DNA of 64,000 nucleotides from Nitrospira sp. (GTDB lineage Bacteria; Nitrospirota; Nitrospiria; Nitrospirales; Nitrospiraceae), in contig CP126122.1 of NCBI GenBank assembly GCA_030123565.1, forward strand, positions 1,127,001-1,191,000, read 5' to 3'. How positions within the stretch are numbered: position 1 is the first letter of the stretch; each line of letters begins with the position of its first letter. The translations under genes and the position numbers were made by a program. The notes below the pieces were generated by a model that saw only the letters and a program-made list of their open reading frames with translations, was not told where the DNA came from and ran no database searches. Positions 16,948 to 26,006 of the stretch are shown in pieces.

Positions 16948-18201
16948 TCACTTGCGGGGGGACGACCGTCGTGACGACCTCGTGGGAGCAGGTGGGGAAG
17001 GGGGGAGGCGCAAGGAGGGTGACAGTTGCCTGGACCAGCTGGCCAGGTGGTCACGCCCCTGGGGCGTGTGCCAGTGTTTGAATACCTGACGGGTGTAGCG
17101 CTCGGTCGCATGTCCGGCCTGGCGGCTGACGTACAGAATGTCCTCCCCGAGGGTCAACGACGCCGTAAAGTAGGCGAACTGGAGGGCGCGGAGCGAGGGA
17201 CGGCGACCGGTTGGTTGATAGACTTGCATCAGGACGTTCCACTGCTCCCTTACGGTTTCCTTGGAGAGGCACCACTCCGTCGTGCCTGGCTGGATCCGGC
17301 TCGCCCGATTGCTGCCGGCTTTCGGGAGCGGACCGGGAAATAACCACGTCGTTGGCTCCCGCGAGGGTAGGGTCGCGATCCACCAGCGCAAGATCGCCGC
17401 GAGCACTGGATTCACGTCGACGTAGCGTTCTTGCCACCCCGGGATGCTGAGTGAACCATTATGTTCCAAGCGGCGCACCCGCAGGCGGGGCCGCGGTTTC
17501 CCCAAGTAGGTATGATCCAGTTCCACATCGCCCACCTGCAAGACCCGGGCTTCACTCATCAAGAGGCCAGCCAGGCCAATGACGGCAAACAGCACAAAGT
17601 AACAGGGTGAGAGCACGCAGGAGGCAAGGGTCAAGACCTTGATGAGCGCCTCCGGGGAGAGGGCCTTTTCCGGAGCCATCGGTCGAATGCCCGTCCCGCG
17701 GCCTCTGGAGGGCGGGAGTTGCCGCAGGACCGCCGCGGCTGGATTGGTGGTGCGGTGACCGGCCTCCACGGCGCGCTGCAAGAGCGTCTGCAGAAAAACA
17801 AACTGGACGTGCAACGTCGATTCGGCCAGGGTCCGCGCGGCCACTCGGGCGCGCAACTCCCCGAGATGCCGTCGGCAGTCGTCTTCCGTGATCACCGTCA
17901 GCTCCGTGTCCAGAAGCCAGAGCGGAAAATTGCGCCGATACTTCTCCCAATGCTCGATGATCGACAGCTTGGCCTCGTCCTGCGTGAGGAGGGCATTCTC
18001 TTCTTGAATCATCTGGTCGATCCACCTGCCGACCGTCATGGGCGGGGCCGTATGGTCGGGGGGCGATTGCGGGCCCGCGTCGGGGATCGGGGCGAGGTCG
18101 GGAACCGGGACGGTCTGGATGTCGGGATTAGGAGGGGCCGCAGGCATGGGCGAGGGGTGGAGCGAGGACGGGCTCGTTGCGGGGACAATGGGCTTCTTCA
18201 T
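16948..18201 (-). CDS. Tyrosine-recombinase-fold protein lacking catalytic residues
   Basis: A 417-residue frame from ATG 18201 (GGAGGT upstream); the longer frame to 18477 is less likely. A Pro-rich N-terminus (1-55) precedes a core-binding domain (56-165) and a catalytic-like domain (180-380). Box I reads AGLLMSEARVL at 211-221, with Leu where Arg is required (the neighbour has GLRLGEARAL). Box II reads RPSLRALQF (334-342): the second Arg is kept, both His positions are lost. The Tyr position is Phe 374 (AGHATERYTRQVF), ten residues after the conserved GH just as in the neighbour. The frame is otherwise intact, so loss of activity without loss of the gene suggests a regulatory or structural role. 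Confidence 0.75.
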   Translation of the reverse strand: MKKPIVPATSPSSLHPSPMPAAPPNPDIQTVPVPDLAPIPDAGPQSPPDHTAPPMTVGRWIDQMIQEENALLTQDEAKLSIIEHWEKYRRNFPLWLLDTELTVITEDDCRRHLGELRARVAARTLAESTLHVQFVFLQTLLQRAVEAGHRTTNPAAAVLRQLPPSRGRGTGIRPMAPEKALSPEALIKVLTLASCVLSPCYFVLFAVIGLAGLLMSEARVLQVGDVELDHTYLGKPRPRLRVRRLEHNGSLSIPGWQERYVDVNPVLAAILRWWIATLPSREPTTWLFPGPLPKAGSNRASRIQPGTTEWCLSKETVREQWNVLMQVYQPTGRRPSLRALQFAYFTASLTLGEDILYVSRQAGHATERYTRQVFKHWHTPQGRDHLASWSRQLSPSLRLPPSPPAPTRSSRRSSPRK

Positions 18202-19084
18202 GGGACCTCCATTTGAACGAGTGAACGTGATGGCACCACGGGAAATATGGTGGCTCACTCCGTCAATGTAGGCGGTCGAGGGGAAATTCGTGGGCCACAT
18301 TGTGGCCACTCTGGGACCTTCGTGACGGCTCTCGGGAGGGAAGTCCTTGAGCGGACAGGGAAACTGCTCCCGACCGGTGCAGGGCAAACTGTTCCTTGGC
18401 CTGCGGTCTTCGACGGGGTCCGTCCGATCACTCAGTAGTCGGTCCGATCGGCAAGGCCGCGTGGACCATTGAGCCAAGATAGGGCGTGCCTCCTCGCCGT
18501 GGGCGAGGCCGTGCCGAAACCCCAGCCTCCTGTCCGGGATCGGAGGCGGAACCAGGTCATCGGCAGGGAGTGCACCGAGCGAACCCGCGCTGATGGGCAG
18601 GCGGGGGGCCAGATCGGCGCGGACGACCGGCCCGTGCGACGGCCAGCGGGTTGGATTGGCCGGCCGCCGCGTTCAGGAGTGATGGCATGCTCGTGATAGA
18701 ACTGGGCGGCGGAGCAGGTCCTTCAGAGAAACAGGCAATTTGTCAAGGGCTTAGATCTGTGATGGCGAGGCGCACGGGTGCGGTTCCGATCCAAGAACAT
18801 CCAAGGAGAGGCAGTGGCTGACCGATGGTCGAGAGCACGAACCGCCCACCCCATTAGTACAACAGGACCACGGGGCTGGCCATCGTCGAGCAGGACGGGT
18901 CGTGATGACCTCTGGTACGTCTCTTTCCGTCCGGTGTTGCGATGGAGTGGCCGGGAAGGTCCCTAGCAGTGGAGGTCTGGGTGACACCCGCTCAAGGTCG
19001 AAGGCCAGACAGCCGATGAGCATCACGGCTTGGATTGGCCATCGGGCGGGGGAGACGACCAATCCAGGACGAGGAGACCTTCAG
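18202..19084. other. Divergent intergenic region without a supported gene
   Basis: This separates the minus-strand recombinase module from plus-strand coiled-coil genes and should contain promoters for both. Several short frames exist (for example 18469-18696) but none has a ribosome site and family-like composition together. I could not pick promoter boxes with confidence. Confidence 0.4.
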
Positions 19085-19672
19085 GTGCCGCAGAGAGTCG
19101 ACCGTGATCAACAGGACGAGCAAGAACCGGGTATGTCACCCAGGCATCGTTTTGTCCACGTGTATCTCGAACAGTGCAGGTTAGAACAGATGCGCGACGC
19201 CTTGCAGGCCGAGCTCGCAAAGCTCCAACACAGCGACCGGTACCTTGCCGACGAGCTTCACAACATGCGCGCCCTGCTAGAGACCATTCAATGGGAACGG
19301 GCCCGACAAGCCCGACTCAGCGCCCGGCACAGGACCAAGGCGGCGACACTCGTCGCCCAGCCAAAAGCACTGAAGGACCTGCCGCGTCATGCCCGGCGCA
19401 AATCTCTCGACCTTCTTGCCGATGAGGTGCTGGATGCGGTCCATGTCGTCCATCACGCATTGGAGAGGACGCTCCAGCAGCAGGTCACGCCTCCTACGGC
19501 TGTCCTGCAACAGATTCAGAGGACGGTTGAGGCGCTGCGTAAGGTGTTTGTCACCCCGGGACGCAATGGACTCCGCAAATCCCAATCTGTCCTCACACAA
19601 CTCTATTTCAGCGAGGGGCGAAGAAAGAAAAGAACACGACGAAAGTCCACGACAAGGAACGGAAGGCACTGA
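19085..19672 (+). CDS. Coiled-coil protein of unknown function, first of a coupled pair
   Basis: A frame of 195 residues from GTG 19085, chosen because GAGGAG lies eight bases upstream; an ATG at 19133 is the alternative. The protein is almost wholly helical: LEQCRLEQMRDALQAELAKL forms a heptad-like segment, followed by ALLETIQWERARQARLSAR, a second long helix (LDLLADEVLDAVHVVHHALE) and a Lys/Arg tail (RRKKRTRRKSTTRNGRH). Its TGA shares a base with the ATG of the next gene (TGATG), so the two are translationally coupled. I do not recognise the family. Confidence 0.55.
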   Translation: MPQRVDRDQQDEQEPGMSPRHRFVHVYLEQCRLEQMRDALQAELAKLQHSDRYLADELHNMRALLETIQWERARQARLSARHRTKAATLVAQPKALKDLPRHARRKSLDLLADEVLDAVHVVHHALERTLQQQVTPPTAVLQQIQRTVEALRKVFVTPGRNGLRKSQSVLTQLYFSEGRRKKRTRRKSTTRNGRH

Positions 19673-20172
19673 TGGGAGAGGCGGGGCAGAGGCAGGAAAT
19701 CAGCAACGATGCAGAGGAGAAGTTGCTTGAATTGGAACAGGATGTTCTGCAGCGCGAGGGGGAAGTTCGGCTGCTCCGTGGCGTGATCGGCGTGTTACAG
19801 CAGCAGACGAAGAAAGTTCGTCAAGCGATTCGGAAAAAGGAAAATCAGGAGACGGCGCTGGATAAGGCGATCCGCAATAGAGGAGGGCCGGTTTGGCGGA
19901 GAGCGCGGCGACAGCGGCCCACAAGGAAAGAGCGCGCAAAGATGCGGACGGTCGCGTCGGAGGACGCACGGACGGAGGCTGACGGAAAGTCAGTTGAGGA
20001 CCTCCTCAATGAACTGGCTGAAACGGTGCACATCTTTGAGACGGCCGTACGAATCCGGACGAAACTCAGGGACAGGGAGATTGTGGCGGCCACACGCCTC
20101 TGCGGGACGATTCGAACCGAGGTCTCCAAACTGCTCAAGGCCTGTCAGCGGAAGGCTCGACCGAAGACATAA
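19672..20172 (+). CDS. Coiled-coil protein of unknown function, second of a coupled pair
   Basis: A 166-residue product starting on the base where the previous gene ends. Residues ~10-65 form a strong coiled coil (LLELEQDVLQREGEVRLLRG, then QQQTKKVRQAIRKKENQETA), followed by a basic linker (RRARRQRPTRKERAKMR) and a C-terminal helical hairpin (VEDLLNELAETVHIFETAVR). High Glu/Lys content and no signal peptide point to a cytoplasmic, perhaps DNA- or RNA-associated, partner of the preceding protein. The function is unknown; pairing is inferred from overlap and similar architecture. Confidence 0.6.
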   Translation: MGEAGQRQEISNDAEEKLLELEQDVLQREGEVRLLRGVIGVLQQQTKKVRQAIRKKENQETALDKAIRNRGGPVWRRARRQRPTRKERAKMRTVASEDARTEADGKSVEDLLNELAETVHIFETAVRIRTKLRDREIVAATRLCGTIRTEVSKLLKACQRKARPKT

Positions 20173-21083
20173 CCGTGTGGCCCTGCTCCTGTTCGATCGT
20201 AGGCTGACGTGCCTTGTCACGCAGATGCCGTAGGGGTGTGCAGGTGCGGTCCGTGAGGATGCGCCTGCTGACGAGCCGCTGCTGCGCAAGGTGAGCTCAA
20301 CATGCGTTGTTGAGCGTCCCAGCGGCCGTGCCGCCGATCTTCTCCGAGCGTCTGGTGGTGGGCGGGATGCAACAGGGGCCGGAGGTCTCTTGGGACAGGT
20401 TCGCCGTGGGGAAAACGACAATACGACTTCGCCTCTGGATCGGCATGGGATGCCTCCACACGAACGACCGACGACTCTCCAGGCGAATGCAGGCGCTTCT
20501 CCAACGACCCACAGTCCAGCATCGGTGGAACGGGCATCTCGTGCATCCTGGCATGCAATGAGTGGCAGAGCGCCTTGGGGCAGGTGGACCTGAGCGGGCT
20601 GGCGCGGCTTGTCCCACAACCGAACAGGTCCGTGGTGTTGGTCGAGAGCACCGGGTGCACAATCGCATCTGGGGCTGCATGGTGGCCGGTCGTTAGGGAC
20701 CGTTTCGATTCAGCAGGCGACGATGGGTTGAATCCAGTCAATTGTGATGATGTGGGGACTGTGTGCCATCCAGTCAGGCTCCACGACGGGATGAGTCAGC
20801 TCACCTTGCCGGCGTTGCCGGAGTAGTGATCTTCGTGCTCACTACCTTGCCACGGCGTTGAGCACGACCGAAGTCCAGACGTTGGCACCATAGGCGCGAG
20901 CGGGCGGCGCCGTGATCGAAATCAGGAACGCCGCGCCGTTCCATCCCTTGCTGCTCGGCCCCATGGGGCCGAGCAGCAAGGGTGTCAGCGCAGACCTGAC
21001 GCCGGAGGGACAGGCCACGAGAGGAGGTGACGAACCGAGAAGTCCTCTCTGATGGCGCACATGTTTCCCGAGAACCTCACCGT
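20173..21083. other. Gene-free stretch carrying a long palindrome
   Basis: About 900 bases between convergent genes. Open frames on both strands here are Arg/Pro/His-rich and lack ribosome sites, so I call none. The one clear structure is the palindrome at 20945-20982, listed separately. Confidence 0.4.
20945..20982. repeat. Perfect 38-bp palindrome
   Basis: The sequence CCCTTGCTGCTCGGCCCCA (20945-20963) is followed immediately by its exact reverse complement (20964-20982), with no spacer. It is not followed by a T-run on either strand, so it does not look like a Rho-independent terminator. It lies 101 bases beyond the end of the minus-strand gene at 21084. Confidence 0.9.
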
Positions 21084-21506
21084 CTAGATTGGAGGTGCCA
21101 GCACCACCCGTTGAACCGCCTGTTCGAGGGCTCGCTCTAAGAAGCGAGGCGTGCAGTGTCGGTAGAGCAAGCGATGGTGCTCTTCGCCGATGGGTGGTGT
21201 CCCGATGCGTACGGTGAGGCACATGCTCTGCAGATCAGCAGGAACGAAGAAGACGCCGTGCGGCAATCCTTCACCGAATACGGCTGCCACAGAGGGCTGT
21301 GGCGACGAGCATTCGAGGTGGATGTCGGCCGGGATGCCTCCTTGCCGAAGCACGCGTTCAAGACGACGCAGCAAGACGGTTAAGGTAGTCTCTGCAAAGC
21401 CCAGAAAACGCTTCCGAGTCATGTCTGCAGGAATCATCAGTAACCCTGCTTCTTCCCGCGCGCGCAACGCCTGCCGGAGCCCGTCAAAGGGTTCATATCG
21501 ATACAT
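21084..21506 (-). CDS. Uncharacterised 140-residue protein, island family A (second copy)
   Basis: The start at 21506 has GGAAAGGAG seven bases upstream. The N-terminal half (FDGLRQALRAREEAGLLMIP, RFLGFAETTLTVLLRRLERV, then GGIPADI) aligns without gaps with the product at 14216-14635. The C-terminal halves share a weaker pattern (basic strand, Tyr-Arg, then a helix and a V.LAP/V.SP end). No known domain, signal peptide or membrane segment is seen. Two diverged copies on both sides of the recombinase and coiled-coil genes suggest a family that travels with this island. Confidence 0.65.
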   Translation of the reverse strand: MYRYEPFDGLRQALRAREEAGLLMIPADMTRKRFLGFAETTLTVLLRRLERVLRQGGIPADIHLECSSPQPSVAAVFGEGLPHGVFFVPADLQSMCLTVRIGTPPIGEEHHRLLYRHCTPRFLERALEQAVQRVVLAPPI

Positions 21507-22136
21507 CTGTGTTCTCCTTTCCTGGGAGGGTTGTCAGGCTCCCCACCGAGGGGGCCTGTTGGCAGGAGAACAAGAGATGGCCCATCCTGAGGAGATGCGT
21601 TCGGGCAAGTCGACTTTCCTCTGAGTGATCGCGGTGCGACGGTGTGTGGAGAGGCTATGCGGGGAGGGAGTGGCAGTTCGACAAGGCAGGAAGGGATCTC
21701 TTCGAGGTGAGGAGCCAACCGAGAGCACGAAGGTGTCTACCAGGCCTCTGGTCCTCCATAGTACGTCGCAATGCGCTGACGTGACGAGGACGTGGTGATG
21801 ATAGACGGGCCGCTTGCGGTTGACATCCCTCCAATTTTGTGAGGCGACGAGTTGCCTTAAAGCCGAGGAGTCTCGATCGCCGATTCACCACCCACACCTC
21901 GCCTCCATCCCTGAATGCCGCAACAGGCCCGTATGGGGTGCATCGCGGAAGCCGGTCTCGTACTCGAGTATTGAAATACCGTCCTTTTCGGAGAAGACGT
22001 CAGTCCAGTTATAGGCGAGCGATTCTGCACAGTGCGCTCATCATCCATCTTCTCATGAGAAGCTTTTCCTACGTGATAGAGAAGTGGGTGTGTGAGCTAG
22101 CGTAGAAACGACCAACGGACGTATCCGCTTGTTTTC
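21507..22136. other. Gene-free stretch upstream of the sigma-54 activator
   Basis: Contains the upstream region of the minus-strand 140-residue gene and of the plus-strand activator. Short overlapping frames occur but none is supported. It may mark the right limit of the accessory DNA, since genes beyond it are chromosomal in character. Confidence 0.35.
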
Positions 22137-23921
22137 ATGGCCTCACCAAGCGTTTTAATGCTGCCACACGGCGCAGGAGTCTTTACGGGCAAGGATATTG
22201 CTTGCTTCCATGATACTGCTTGTTCACGACTCGCGCTGCTCGGTTCATCGCATGAAAGAGAGACATTTGATGCACTCTGCCCTCTTCGCGTTGCGACCCT
22301 TGACTCAAGGTATGAAGTGGTGATGCCGGCGGTCCATCGTCGGTACCATGCCTTGCTGGAAGTGTCCAATGTGCTGAATTCGCAGCGCGAGATGGACAGT
22401 CTTTGGCGCGCCTGCACGGAGTGCATCAAAGAGGTCGTGCCGTGGGAACGGGCCGGAGTGCTGCTCTACGTTCCGGAGGAAAATGGGTTTCGGTTTCACG
22501 CCCTGGAGACCAATATGCCGAAACGGGTGCTGGAATTCGGCACCGTCATTCCGCGGGCGGGCAGTGCGGTGGGATGGGTGTACGAGCATCGGCAACTCCA
22601 TGTTCGACCCGATCTGCAACGAGAACAGGTGTTCCTCGAAGACCGGTTGTATGCCGAAGAGGGACTCGGCCGGATGGTGAACCTCCCGTTGCTTGCGCGT
22701 GGGAACTGTCTCGGAACCCTCAATATTGGAAGTGTCGCCTCGGGTGAGCCGGATGTGGAGACGGTGGAGTTCTTACGCCAGATTGCGACCCAGGTTGCGC
22801 TGGCGATCGAGAATGTGCGGGCCTACGAACAGCTGACCCAGCTGAGCCGGCAGCTTGCCAAGCAGAATGCCTATCTGACGGAGGAGATCAAACAGGAAGG
22901 CAACTTCGGAGGGTTGGTCGGCAAGAGCGAACCGCTCCGCAAGGTGATGGCACAGATTGAGGCGGTGGCCGCGACCTCCACGACGGTCTTGATCACGGGG
23001 GAGACCGGCACGGGGAAAGAGGTGGTGGCCCGCGCCATCCACGAGAGCAGCCTGCGACGCAACAAACCCTTCGTGCGGCTCAATTGTGCGGCCCTGCCCA
23101 GCGGCCTCGTGGAAAGTGAATTGTTCGGGCATGAACGAGGGGCCTTCACGGGAGCGGTCCAGAGGCATCAAGGCCGGTTCGAACTCGCCCACGAGGGCAC
23201 GCTGTTTCTGGATGAAATCGGGGAGATGCCGTTGGAAGTGCAGGCCAAGCTCCTCCGGGTCCTGGAAGACCACCAAGTCGATCGGGTGGGAGGCGCGAGG
23301 TCGATTCCCGTGGATGTGCGTCTCATCGCGGCGACGAATGTGGACCTGGCTCAGGCCGTCGTGGAGAAACGTTTTCGGGCGGATCTCTACTATCGGCTGA
23401 AGGTGTTTCCGATTGCCTTGCCCCCCTTGCGGGAGCGCACCGAGGATATTCCGCTGCTGGCCCGGCACATCCTCCAGCTCTGCCGGGTCAAGCTCAACCG
23501 CGGCGACCTGACCTTCAGTGCGTCCGCGTTGGCGCGGTTGGCGCAGTATGACTGGCCCGGGAATATCCGGGAACTCCAGAACGTCATCGAGCGGGCGGCG
23601 ATCCTCGCACCGACTCATGTCGTCGACATCGCCGAGCGCCTCGTCCTCCCCTCACCGAGGCAAGCGGCGGCCGTCGAAGGCCCCGCCACCTTGTACGACG
23701 CCGAGCGCCGCCACATCCTGCACGTGCTGGAACAGGCCGGCTGGCGGATTTATGGCCCGCTCGGGGCGGCGACTCGGTTGGGTATGAATCCCAGCACCCT
23801 GCGCAGCCGCATGAAAAAGTTGAGCCTGTCACGACCGACCTCTCTGGCTTCTCCGCCTACTTTCGGACACCTCACCCCGTCCTCGTCATCCGCCATCGCG
23901 GAAAATCACGACGCAGTCTGA
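22137..23921 (+). CDS. GAF-AAA+-Fis sigma-54-dependent transcriptional activator (FhlA/NorR type)
   Basis: Up to 594 residues. A GAF sensor domain spans about 70-225 ([20 protein letters not shown] to [16 protein letters not shown]). The AAA+ domain runs about 255-490 with Walker A GETGTGKE (288-295), the sigma-54 contact loop GAFTGA (335-340) and Walker [13 protein letters not shown]-terminal Fis-type HTH ([20 protein letters not shown]) binds enhancer DNA. Such proteins remodel RNA polymerase-sigma-54 at -24/-12 promoters. The start is uncertain: no ribosome site precedes 22137, and ATG 22323 (MPAVHRRY) right before the GAF domain is an alternative. The signal sensed is not deducible. A sigma-54 promoter occurs in this window at 55865. 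Confidence 0.9.
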   Translation: MASPSVLMLPHGAGVFTGKDIACFHDTACSRLALLGSSHERETFDALCPLRVATLDSRYEVVMPAVHRRYHALLEVSNVLNSQREMDSLWRACTECIKEVVPWERAGVLLYVPEENGFRFHALETNMPKRVLEFGTVIPRAGSAVGWVYEHRQLHVRPDLQREQVFLEDRLYAEEGLGRMVNLPLLARGNCLGTLNIGSVASGEPDVETVEFLRQIATQVALAIENVRAYEQLTQLSRQLAKQNAYLTEEIKQEGNFGGLVGKSEPLRKVMAQIEAVAATSTTVLITGETGTGKEVVARAIHESSLRRNKPFVRLNCAALPSGLVESELFGHERGAFTGAVQRHQGRFELAHEGTLFLDEIGEMPLEVQAKLLRVLEDHQVDRVGGARSIPVDVRLIAATNVDLAQAVVEKRFRADLYYRLKVFPIALPPLRERTEDIPLLARHILQLCRVKLNRGDLTFSASALARLAQYDWPGNIRELQNVIERAAILAPTHVVDIAERLVLPSPRQAAAVEGPATLYDAERRHILHVLEQAGWRIYGPLGAATRLGMNPSTLRSRMKKLSLSRPTSLASPPTFGHLTPSSSSAIAENHDAV

Positions 23922-24125
23922 AAAGTCGTGAATGATCGCGAGATGAATGACGCTCACGTCTGATTTGGCTATGGGACGCACACCACTGTCATAACATGAC
24001 CTTGCTAACCTCTCGGCATCGCGTGGAATCCTGGTGCCCCGATCTCATCGCATCGACGGGAATGCAACTTGCTGTCTCATGCGATAAGACGATTCTCTGC
24101 ACAACCGGATGAACGAGGTGAGCAC

Positions 24126-24809
24126 ATGATGAATCACGATGTCGTCTTTCTTCTGGACGTCGATAACACCTTGCTCGATGCGGACCGGGTCACGGTCGAC
24201 CTCGGACGTTATCTGGAAAAAATGGTCGGGCATGACGGGCAGCAACGGTACTGGAATCTCTTCAAGCAATTGCGGGACGAACTGGGGTATGCCGATTATC
24301 TCGGCGCACTCCAGCGTTACCGGATCGAGTATTCGCACGATCCGCAGGTCCTCATGTTGTCGCGGTTTCTGCTCAACTACCCTTATTCGAATTGCCTCTT
24401 TCCGAACGCCCTCCCGGTCGTGGACTATCTCAAACAACGCGGGCCGGTCGTACTGGTTTCGGATGGGGATGCAATCTTTCAGCCGCATAAGATCGAGCGC
24501 GCCGGTCTCTTCGATGCTGTGGACGGTCAGGTGTTGATCTATGTGCACAAGGAACAGGAATTAGACGATATTGAAAACCGCTATCCCGCCGAGCATTACG
24601 TGCTGATTGATGACAAGCTGCGCATTCTGTCGGCCGTCAAGAACGTGTGGGGGCCGCAGGTCACGACCGTCTATTCCCAGCAAGGCCATTACGCACAGGC
24701 CTTGAACGTGCGACACGCGTCTCCTGCCGCAGATCTGACGCTCGATCGAATCGGCGACCTACTGCAGTCTGATGTCGACAGTCTGTTTGCGGCTCCGTCT
24801 CCCGCCTGA
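24126..24809 (+). CDS. HAD-superfamily hydrolase
   Basis: A 227-residue protein; ATG 24126 follows GAGGTGAGCAC, so the longer frame from 24069 is rejected. HAD motif I is VVFLLDVDNTLLD (nucleophile Asp and Asp+2), motif II is VVLVSDGD, a motif-III Lys lies in the following segment (QPHKIERAG), and motif IV is HYVLIDDKLR. A helical cap lies between motifs I and II. HAD members are mostly phosphatases; the substrate cannot be told. It stands alone, about 200 bases after the activator gene. Confidence 0.85.
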   Translation: MMNHDVVFLLDVDNTLLDADRVTVDLGRYLEKMVGHDGQQRYWNLFKQLRDELGYADYLGALQRYRIEYSHDPQVLMLSRFLLNYPYSNCLFPNALPVVDYLKQRGPVVLVSDGDAIFQPHKIERAGLFDAVDGQVLIYVHKEQELDDIENRYPAEHYVLIDDKLRILSAVKNVWGPQVTTVYSQQGHYAQALNVRHASPAADLTLDRIGDLLQSDVDSLFAAPSPA

Positions 24810-25236
24810 GCCCCTGAGACAAGCAAACAACACCGCTCACTAACATGCCTGCCGAAGCTCCGTGCGAATCAGGTGTGATCACCGCGGGGCACACGTCGTC
24901 CTCGCCACAATTCTCCCGTACCGAGCGCCCAGACACCGGCGACGCATAGCGGACACATCCGCTCCTCTCAACATCGTGACCGTTTCCGATTGATCGTGAG
25001 AAACCGCGAGCCCACGGCATAAAGCGCGAACTTTCACGACTGCACTACGGTGCAGTATAGGCGTCTGAAGGGTGATTGATCGGCATCCGTCTCTAAGCCT
25101 TTGGAATAGCGTCTCTTCCATCCACAGCGACCTTGGTTCCTTGTCTGGTACCTGGCTTGCACATAGAGGAGACAGCATTACGTATTCTCCACTGATAGGT
25201 GGATGTTGAAGGAAGCAGGGACATGAGAGGACCGCA
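24810..25236. other. Intergenic region, nothing recognised
   Basis: A minus-strand frame (24879-25301) crosses it but has no ribosome site and overlaps the following lipoprotein gene. No RNA gene or clear hairpin is visible. Confidence 0.35.
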
Positions 25237-25836
25237 GTGAACGCCGCGCACGTGCTATCAGCCAGTCCATTCTTCAGGATGGCCCGATGGGGTCGTTGCA
25301 TGGTTCGGATGCGGGTGTGTCACGACAATCGCGTGCTCACGACAAGGGTTCAACACGTCGCATCACGAACAGGGGCGCTTGCGCTTATACTTCTGAGTCT
25401 CGTCGGCTTGAGTGGATGTCACTTCTCGCGACCGTTGGACAGGCCGGCATCTGTTCTCAACAACGCTCAATTCATGGATGCGTGGAAGACCTACCTCCAC
25501 TGCCGGTCGAGCATAGAGCCGGACGAGATCCGCGCCGATCTGCAACAGCTGAGCCGGGTCACCAGCACTCATGCGGCATCCATGCAGAACCACTCCTCGG
25601 TTCTTCTACTGCCTGCGGCAATGCGCTCTCTAATTGCTCCACTTCCTTCCAGGGTCGCGGTTGATCCCCACGCGATGGCGGCGGCCTGCGCGTTGCATGG
25701 CGGCCATGTGGCTCACGCTGCGGGGCAGTCGGAGCTCAGTGTGGAACTGCTCACTGGCGTGGTGAGGGCACACGAAGGGTCAGCCTATGCCTACTATGCC
25801 GTTCAGGCCAGCCATCGGCTCAAACGCGTGGAATAG
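25237..25836 (+). CDS. Small lipoprotein of unknown function
   Basis: The frame contains a lipoprotein signal: a basic stretch, the hydrophobic run GALALILLSLVGLSGCHFSR and the lipobox LSGC. Several starts are possible (GTG 25237, ATG 25279, 25300, 25309); ATG 25309 gives a normal n-region. The mature part (about 135 residues) is helical (FMDAWKTYLHCRSSIEPDEI, then AMAAACALHGGHVAHAAGQS), resembling a tetratricopeptide-like solenoid. Its 5'-upstream GGAAGCAGGGA suggests translation. The family is not recognised. Confidence 0.6.
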   Translation: MNAAHVLSASPFFRMARWGRCMVRMRVCHDNRVLTTRVQHVASRTGALALILLSLVGLSGCHFSRPLDRPASVLNNAQFMDAWKTYLHCRSSIEPDEIRADLQQLSRVTSTHAASMQNHSSVLLLPAAMRSLIAPLPSRVAVDPHAMAAACALHGGHVAHAAGQSELSVELLTGVVRAHEGSAYAYYAVQASHRLKRVE

Positions 25837-26006
25837 GATGCTCGGATTAGATAAGGGGGCCCGAATGGGTCTCGTACCTGTACGTTGCGGGGATTGGTTC
25901 CGCGTGATGAACCACGGTAGGCGAGTGTGAGGAAGGTGTGTCGAGAGCGTGGGGTACCACAGGACCGGTGATCGATGAATAAACGGGGAGAGAGCGCTCG
26001 AAGCTG

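Noticed and set aside
12190..18201. A classical RIT (recombinase-in-trio) element
   Set aside because: RIT genes overlap directly in a fixed A-B-C order. Here other genes lie between them and no flanking inverted repeats were seen, so the name is not used.
20217..20741. 174-codon minus-strand frame in the gene-free stretch
   Set aside because: Composition is Pro/His/Arg-rich without hydrophobic periodicity, no ribosome site, and plus-strand frames of similar length overlap it.
20945..20982. The palindrome as a Rho-independent terminator
   Set aside because: There is no loop and no T-run on either side, and it lies 101 bases past the nearest stop codon.
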